Shown here piece by piece: positions 57,712 through 64,000 of a stretch of 64,000 nucleotides of DNA (position 1 is the stretch's first letter; each line of letters begins with the position of its first letter). The position numbers were made by a program, and so were the translations under genes. Source of the DNA: Muscardinus avellanarius (Eukaryota > Chordata > Mammalia > Rodentia > Gliridae); the NCBI GenBank assembly GCA_963383645.1, contig OY726578.1, positions 19,132,092-19,196,091 of the forward strand, written 5' to 3'. Below the pieces are notes generated by a model. That model worked only from the letters and a program-made list of their open reading frames with translations, made no database searches and was not told the origin of the DNA.

Positions 57712-59544
57712 AAACTTTCTTCCAACCTCCTGGAGGCTAATGCTATTTGCATTTTTATTCTTGCCTGTTTTCCTCCTACTTTGACAGAATATTGAGTTTT
57801 ATGCCTTGGAGATGGAAACTCAGTAGAATTTATAGTGAGTGAGGGCTGTGGGATATAGTGTTCTTGAATGTTAGGAGTGGCTCTGTTTAAAACAGAGAAT
57901 TATAGATGCAAGAAAGTTGCAAAGAGGAAAAAAGCTATTTGTCTAACTCGTCTTTGGAAACGAATTTGGACAAGAGGCCCGGATTCTATATTACGCTAGT
58001 CATTTCAGTTCCCCAGATAGGATTTCCCAGCAGATAAGACACAATTTTGATTTCATCTTATGCTAGTGAGTATTATCAATAAACCCAGACATGCAAGACG
58101 CCCAGGTGGGCGCACTGTCATGCCAAGCTAGCGCACTCCTTTATTTCCTGTTGCAACCTGTCCGCTGGCTCTTTTTTGGACCGAGAATAGAGAAGGGACC
58201 TCTTCGGGGCCTTTTCCTTGCCAGGCGCCGGTGCCCAAACTCACCATGGGGCGTTGGCCGTGCCCTCCGGCTGGTGGTGGTCTCTATTTTACAGCGCACC
58301 AAGCCCAGGCCCAGCATGGTTCCACGAGTTGTCCCAAGGCTCACTCGAGGCCGCTTAGAGGAATGAAAGGGAATTTCAGGGTGGGCTTTATAAGAGGTTC
58401 TCAACACCAGAACGCCAACAGGCCTCCTGGGACTCTGGAATCGCGTTCTAAAATTTTGTTTGAAGATGAGAAAGAGACCAAAAGAAAATGACTCCCTCGC
58501 TCCTCCACAGACCTTTGCCGTCCTTTGGGAAATTTCGGTAGACTTTCTGTCCCCGGTTCTGCAGACTTCCTTTTGGTCTCAGTTTTAGTCCACTTTTCTG
58601 TCTCCAAGGATGAGTGACAGAGGAGGGAAGTCGTATTGGCTGCAGGTTCTGCAGGTCCGGCCGCTTGTCCGCTGACTCCGGAGCGGAGCAGACGTCCTGG
58701 CGGCATGGCGTGGCAGAGGAAAGCCACCTGGCTCACGGCAGCAGGCAGCAGAGCCCCACGGCCACCCCAGCCCCCTTCTTCCCTCCCAAGTCGCCACCCA
58801 GCAAATCATCCGAATGGTTACGCCGTCAGTGGGCAGAGGAGAGGAGAGCCCCGGCTCGCTCCTTTCGCCTCTGCACACTGCTGCGGTGGATACGTGCTTT
58901 CGGCACACGAGCCTTTGGGGGTCCTTCCAAACCCCACCACGGCAGCCTGCAAGGGCTGGTCTCAGGAGCACAGCGGAGGGGAGAAACGGCCCACAGGATG
59001 AAACGCAGGGCGACATTCTGTCACTGGCAGGCTGGCACATCGTGAACTCGAGAGCGGAGGGAACGGCTTCTCAGTGAGAAATAAGAGCTCTTTAGTTTAA
59101 AGAATTGCCCCCAAAACCAATCCATTACCCTAGACGTTTCTCGCAATAAAAGTGGTTCCGATCAAACCAGTCTTGAAAGAAATAATTCAGTGGTCCTTGA
59201 GAATTTACCTATTTTTCCATTCAAACATGAAAATGATCTTTTAATCTTACATCCAACTCCCTGGGCTCCCCCTAAATAATTGCATTGCTGATCCTCCCTC
59301 GACCTTGAAGCAAACTTGGATCCGTGGTGTATTAGACTTCTCTTGAAAGAGAGAAGCAATTTTAAAGGTAGAGACTTCCGGAGCTTCAACCCTGTGCCCA
59401 GGGGAATTAGAATAAGAGGGAGCGGGGGGGGGGGGGCCAAACAGAATGAGATCCCGGCTCCAGCAGGAACACACACACCCTGCCACACGGGTGGTGCCCA
59501 AGTCACACCTGCCCAGCATCTCACGCAGCACGTACACACCTCAT

Positions 59545-59690
59545 CTTGACAGTAGCCCTTTGGGACAGGTAGGACCCCTCTTTTTTGAGAGAGGGAAACT
59601 GAACCTCAAAGATTGATGTATCCAAGGTCATACATTGAAGGTCACAGCATCAAATCTTGAACCCAGGTCTCTGGGGGCCACTTGTCTCTC
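59545..59690 (-). repeat. MIR
   Basis: 'gagagggaaactgaacctca', 'gtatccaaggtcatacattg' and 'aatcttgaacccaggtctct' match the antisense MIR core closely. Confidence 0.8.
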
Positions 59691-59739
59691 AAGGGGCAGC
59701 ATTGGCCATGATGTGTTCTTGTTAGAAAGATCTGCCAAG

Positions 59740-59960
59740 GCTCCCGTGAGATCACTGATTGTGACGGAGCTTCCCTGTGTTTGAGACATGCGGGTATTTC
59801 CTGGGACTTACAACATTATTTATAGAAATGGAGTCTGGGCTGTAATAATGACGTGCAGAGTTATCTGCGCCATAATGCCGAGGTTTACAGATCACTCAAG
59901 TTGAAGTCAGTGGCATTTGAGTAACTGGTCAACTCGGCTTCTGCACAGTCTGGGCACGTG
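59740..59960. other. Repeat-free block with clustered factor-like motifs
   Basis: 'gggctgtaataatgacgtgc' combines a TAAT core with a CRE-like TGACGT half. 'caacattatttatagaaatg' is nearby. No repeat is recognisable. Function is unproven. Confidence 0.25.
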
Positions 59961-60018
59961 CGTTCCAGGACACTTTTGAGGCTCTGGAATCAAAGCAGGG
60001 TGAAAACAGGTAAAAGAG

Positions 60019-60222
60019 GCCGGGCGTGGGGGCACACGCTTGTGATCCCAGCATTCAGGAGGCTGAGACAGGAGGATCGTGGTTCGCGACCAGCCTCAGC
60101 TAATTAGTGAGGCCCTCCGCAACTCAGTGAGACCCTGTTTCAAAATAAAGAATAAAAAATAGGGCTGGGGTGTAGCTTGGAGGTAGACTGCCTCCATTCC
60201 CAGTACTGCAAAAAAAAAAAAA
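60019..60222 (+). repeat. Type C SINE with TSD
   Basis: A complete copy with 'atcgtggttcgcgaccagcc', lacking part of the ID B box. 'gtaaaagag' flanks it at 60010-60018 and 60223-60231. Confidence 0.9.
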
Positions 60223-60369
60223 GTAAAAGAGATAAATAAGGCGTCAGTTGATGCGACTTTGCGTAAAGGAACGACTGTAAGGTATTTGGAGTCAACGCAC
60301 TGTGGACAGTTCTGAACTCATTTCTCCACGTGACGTACTCTTGTTTCCACATGGAGTTTGAAGTCAGTA

Positions 60370-60472
60370 TCTAAGCAGACAAGACGGTGCATACCCGCAA
60401 CCCCAGTGCTCAGGAGACTGAGACAGGAGGACCACAGGTGCGAGGCCAGCCTCGGCCACCTAGTCAGACCCT
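60370..60472 (+). repeat. B1 arm of a SINE
   Basis: 'agacggtgcatacccgcaac' to 'gcctcggccacctagtcaga' is a B1 arm only. Confidence 0.72.
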
Positions 60473-61284
60473 CTTCGTCCTCTTATCCATTTATTCATTC
60501 AGAGTGCCCTATGCTGTGCTGGTCCCCAAGGACTCAGAGACAGAGAAAACCCCCACGGTCCCTGCCTTGAGGACCTCATGGGTCAGAAGATCCGTGGGTG
60601 TGAACAGAGATGCAGGACTCCGTGGGAGCCTCGCTGGAGCCTCGCACTCATGGGGTGGCGGCGCCATTCTCCTGCCCCAGTTTCCCAAATCTTTTTTTTT
60701 TCCAGTGTTTCATATTACAAAAGATAGCGCAATCAGTCAAATATATGAGAAACCTGGTAATCGAGACAGGCGAATCAGTTGCATTTACTCAGCAAACGCC
60801 TGTCAGTTAGTAGGAGACAAAAAAAGTATAGCACCGAGAGCTGGCCCTGCGGCTGGCTACCTGCGTGAGCAAACCGTCCAATCGTGGAGTTTATGTAACA
60901 ACAGTGTGCACGGCTGCAGATGTGGAGATCCCGAGACGCAGGGGTGCTGCCAGATGCTGCCGCGTGCAAGCTGTGGTCACAGGGAGAGGAGCGCGGGCGG
61001 GCTCCTGAGTGCACAGCGGGGGGTGCTTGGTCTGCACCCTGAGCAGAGGTTGGGGCAGGCCCGGCCCAGTAGAGGCGCAGCCTGGGCCCTGCTCCAGGAT
61101 GCGGAAGAGCAAGGCAGTTGGGGTACGTGGTACAGGAGCAGCTTGGGCCAGACCCCACCGGGAACAGGCTGGGCAGCCGGACGGGGCACGGGCAGCTTCG
61201 CCTCCAGAAAGACCGTGTGGTCCCAAGCTGTGGAGGAGAACTCGAGACCGTCCCACCCTCTTCTCGGGATGTGCTAGGTTATAT

Positions 61285-61575
61285 ATTTCATGGGGTCTGT
61301 TCTTTTAAAAACCTGCTGCCATGTGAGCTCACTTAGTGAGGAATCTAAAGTGGCCCATCCAGGAGCTAGAGTAGGAGGGCGAGTGCCATGGGGGAAATGG
61401 AGGTGGGCGACGTTGGTCACAGGGTACAAACTTTCAGTTGTGCAAGTCAGTAGGTCCAGAGATCTGGCGGACACTGTGGGAACCATGCTTGTGATACTGT
61501 ATTTTACATTTGATATTTTCCAAGACAGGAGATCTCGTGTCCTCTCCACCTACCCCACTCTAAGGAGACCAGGCA
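61285..61575 (+). mobile_element. L1 3' UTR fragment
   Basis: 'gaggtgggcgacgttggtca', 'cagggtacaaactttcagtt' and 'tgtgatactgtattttacat' match the order of an L1M-type 3' UTR. Confidence 0.6.
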
Positions 61576-61599
61576 GTAGCTGTGCTTATTAACTTGATT

Positions 61600-61712
61600 G
61601 GGGAAAAGTACACCTGTAATGCCAGTGACTTGGGACTGAAGCAGAAGGATCGCAAGTTCAAGGCCAGCCTGGGCAACTTAATGAGACCCTATCTCAAAAT
61701 AAAATAAAATGA
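61600..61712 (+). repeat. B1 arm of a SINE
   Basis: 'gtacacctgtaatgccagtg' to 'gaccctatctcaaaataaaa'. No ID arm follows; L1 begins next. Confidence 0.78.
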
Positions 61713-62649
61713 TCAGGGATAAAGTCAGCTTATAAAAATCAATAGCTTTTCTATACACCTACCATGAATCCACTGGGAAAGAAATCTGGAAAACAATTCC
61801 GTTCACAATAGCCTCAAAAATAAACAAACAAAAAACTTTAGGAATAACTCTAACCAAGCAGGTCAACGACCTCTGCAATGTAGAATGGTGTGGAAAGAAA
61901 CTGAAGAAAGCCCTTAGAAGATTGAAAGACCTCCCATGTTCTTAGATAGGCGGAATAAATATTGTCAAAATGGCCATATTACCAAAAAGGATCTCCAGAT
62001 TCAATATAATCCCCATCAAAACACCAATGCCATTCTCCACAGAGCTAGAAAAAAAATTCTAAAATTCGTATGGAAGAACAAAAGACCTAGAATAGCCAAG
62101 CAGTCCTGAGCAGTGAGAACCATGCAGGAGGCATCACGATGCCTGATTTCAAATTGTATCAGAGAGCTACACTAGATACGTAGACCAATGGAACAGAAGA
62201 AACAGGCGGGCTCTCACACTTAACAACCAATTGATTTTTGACAAAGGTGGGAAAAACACACACTGGAGGAAAGACAGCCTTTTCAATCAATGGTGTTGGG
62301 GAAATTATATCCATATGTGGAAGAATGAAATTAGAACCGTATTTATCACCCTGTACAAAAGTTAACTCAAGATGCATCAGAGACCTAGAAATTAAACCAA
62401 AAATTTTGTAATTACTAGAAGAAAACAGGGAATCGACCCTCCAACATATAGGCACTAGTAGAGACTTCCTCCGTAAGATCCCTAAAGGTCAGGAAATAAG
62501 GAATCACTACATAAGATGCCATAAAATTAAAAACCTTCTGTTCAGCAAAGGAAACAATCCAGAGTCTAAAGAGAGAGTCTGCAGAATAGGAGAAGCTCTT
62601 TCCTGGCTCCTCCTCTGATAAAGGACTAATGCCTAGAACATAGAACTAG

Positions 62650-62857
62650 AAAGCCAGGCACGGTGGCTCATGCTTGCAATTTCAGTTCTTGGGAAGCTGA
62701 AACAGGAGGATCGCTGGTTCGAGGACAGCTTCAGCAAGTAGTGAGACTCTCATCAACCTAGCAGGACCCTGTTTCCAAATAAGAAATTAAATCAGGCTGG
62801 GGGTATAGCTTGAAAGTAGATGCCTCTGGGTTCAAGCTCCAATACCACACACAAAAA
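62650..62857 (+). repeat. B1-ID SINE in L1
   Basis: A dimer with mixed features ('atcgctggttcgaggacagc') and a CA/A tail, inserted in the L1 near 'gaactagaaa'. Confidence 0.82.
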
Positions 62858-62865
62858 AAATCTAG

Positions 62866-63016
62866 CAGGGCATGGTGGTGCACACTTGGAATCCCCGCGC
62901 TTGGGAGGCTGAGACAGGAGGATCGCGCAGGTTTGAAGCCAGCCTCGCTGGCTTAAGAGACCCTGTTTCCAAATAAAATAGGCCTGGGAGGTAGAAGGCC
63001 CCTGGGTTCCATCCCC

Positions 63017-63058
<42 letters not shown>
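62866..63058 (+). repeat. Type B SINE in L1 with CA tail
   Basis: A type B copy with a small deletion in the ID arm, ending 'ccccagta' then (CA)20 (63020-63059). 'aaaatctag' stands on both sides (62857-62865 and 63059-63067). Confidence 0.88.
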
Positions 63059-63063
<5 letters not shown>

Positions 63064-63114
63064 CTAGAAAAACTTAACACCCCCAAAAGTAATCCAATTA
63101 AAAATGGGCAATGG

Positions 63115-63345
63115 AGCTGGGCGTGGTGGGCACGCTTGTCATCCCAGCATTCAGGAGGCTGAGACCGGAGGATCGTGGTTCGCAGACAGCCTCAGCTACT
63201 TAGTGAGGCCCTCTGCAACTTAGACCCTGTTTCAAAATAAAGAATAAAAAATAGGGCAGGGGGTGTAGCTCAGAGGTCAAATGCCCCTGGGTTCCATCCT
63301 CAGACCCGCAAAAATAAATAAATAAATAAAAATAAAAAATAAAAG
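63115..63345 (+). repeat. Type C SINE in L1 with TSD
   Basis: A complete copy with an ATAA-rich tail. The L1 sequence 'tgggcaatgg' is duplicated at 63105-63114 and 63346-63355. Confidence 0.9.
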
Positions 63346-63466
63346 TGGGCAATGGAACTTAATAGACACTTCTCAAAAGAAAAAATATGAATAAGCAACA
63401 ATTATATGAAAAATGTTCAATATTATTAATAATCAGGGGATGCAAATAAAAACTACCCTGAGATTT

Positions 63467-63680
63467 ATTTTTTATTTTTTTGTGGGTCTGGGGATGGAAC
63501 CCAGGGGCATTTGACCTCCGAGCTACACCCCAGCCCAATTTTTTATTCTTTATTTTGAAACCGGGTCTCCCTGAGTTCCGAAGGGCCTCACTAAGTAGCT
63601 GAGGCTGTCCGCGAACCGCAATCCTCCAGTCTCAGCCTCCCGAATGCTGGGATGACAAGCGTGCGCCACCACGCCCGGCT
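63467..63680 (-). repeat. Type C SINE in L1 with 13-bp TSD
   Basis: A complete minus-strand copy ('ctgtccgcgaaccgcaatcc'). The L1 sequence 'taccctgagattt' is duplicated exactly at 63454-63466 and 63681-63693. Confidence 0.92.
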
Positions 63681-64000
63681 TACCCTGAGATTTTATCTAA
63701 CTCCAACTGAAACAATAATCATGCATATAAGTAATAATAAATACTGGCAAGGATGTGGGGAAATTGGAGTGCTACACACTGTTGGTGGGATTGTAAATTA
63801 GTACAACCATCATGGGGTCAGTATGAGGGCCCCTCAGAGGGCTAGCAGTTCACCAGCCAGCCACACCACTCCCAGCACGTCTCCAAGAGAATTAAAGTTG
63901 GAGGACCACAGAAACAGGCGTACCCATGTTTACAGCAATTCACAATCGCCGAATTATGGAACCAGCCTTGTGCCCATCAGCAGATGAATGGGTAAAGGAA

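Larger units (their letters stand above)
44865..64000 (+). other. TTC28: TTC28 intron, 5' part (at least 19.1 kb)
   Basis: This intron opens with donor 'gtaggg' and has no recognisable coding exon to the window edge. It holds SINEs of all three types, an L1 3' end at 49060-50100, an L1 3' UTR piece at 61285-61575 and a younger L1 from 61713. I see only single-copy sequence in 44865-46260, 46441-47100, 47294-47900, 50101-50744, 51363-52094, 52269-53101, 54184-56813, 57710-59544 and 60473-61284. Parts of 54400-56700 and 58080-59060 are GC-rich with overlapping open frames on both strands, which I regard as non-coding. Confidence 0.8.
61713..64000 (+). mobile_element. Younger rodent L1, ORF2 C-terminal part, with nested SINEs
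   Basis: 'cttttctatacacctaccat', 'caaaatggccatattaccaa', 'attgatttttgacaaaggtg', 'tgggcaatggaacttaatag' and 'tggcaaggatgtggggaaat' are the ORF2 3' third in order. It is less decayed than the other L1s but still has stops and frameshifts. SINEs occupy 62650-62857, 62866-63058, 63115-63345 and 63467-63680. The L1 continues past the window. Confidence 0.85.

Noticed and set aside
61713..62640. L1 ORF2 as a functional gene
   Set aside because: Stops and frameshifts interrupt every frame, and only the 3' third is present before the nested SINEs.

Overview
This window is mammalian nuclear DNA from the interior of one gene, TTC28 (tetratricopeptide repeat protein 28), on the + strand. Six coding exons are readable: 31365-32706, 34472-34995, 38627-38736, 40573-40702, 42559-42777 and 44699-44864. 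They splice in one continuous frame (2,491 nt, 829 whole codons plus a split codon at each end), about one third of a protein of roughly 2,480 residues in human. They encode the C-terminal two thirds of the TPR array and the first strands of the CHAT domain. The first coding exons lie upstream of base 1. The rest of CHAT and the serine-rich tail lie beyond base 64000.

The repeat content points to a rodent of the squirrel-related clade. The dominant repeat is a dimeric SINE with a 7SL-derived B1 arm joined to an ID (tRNA-like) arm, in roughly 60 copies on both strands. By eye it falls into three groups. Type A is old and diverged ('gcaagttcaaggccagcctc'). Type B has 'gcaggttcgaagccagc' and a linker ending 'aggtctgggagtgtagccc'. 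Type C has 'ggttcgcggacagcc' and the linker 'aaaataaagaataaaaaatag'. Many B and C copies have target-site duplications and sit inside type A copies, MIRs or L1s, which gives a relative age order.

Layout: 1-31364 is intron with an old L1 (5500-7685), an LTR pair (21803-23640), a GC-rich tract with a 28-bp minisatellite (24000-28500), and an antisense L1 that runs almost to the first exon. 31365-44864 is the exon-bearing core, with short introns holding MIRs, a few SINEs and local tandem duplications. 44865-64000 is another long intron, with an old L1 3' end (49060-50100), a mixed SINE field and a younger L1 (61713 to the window end) interrupted by four SINEs.

I found no second protein-coding gene, no structural RNA gene and no novel multigene system. 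The points most worth following are a SINE sub-subfamily carrying a fixed STAT-type palindrome, an L1 abutting the acceptor of the giant TPR exon, extreme GC3 in the TPR exons, and several short-period tandem duplications near exons. Family names for repeats were assigned by eye against remembered consensus sequences.
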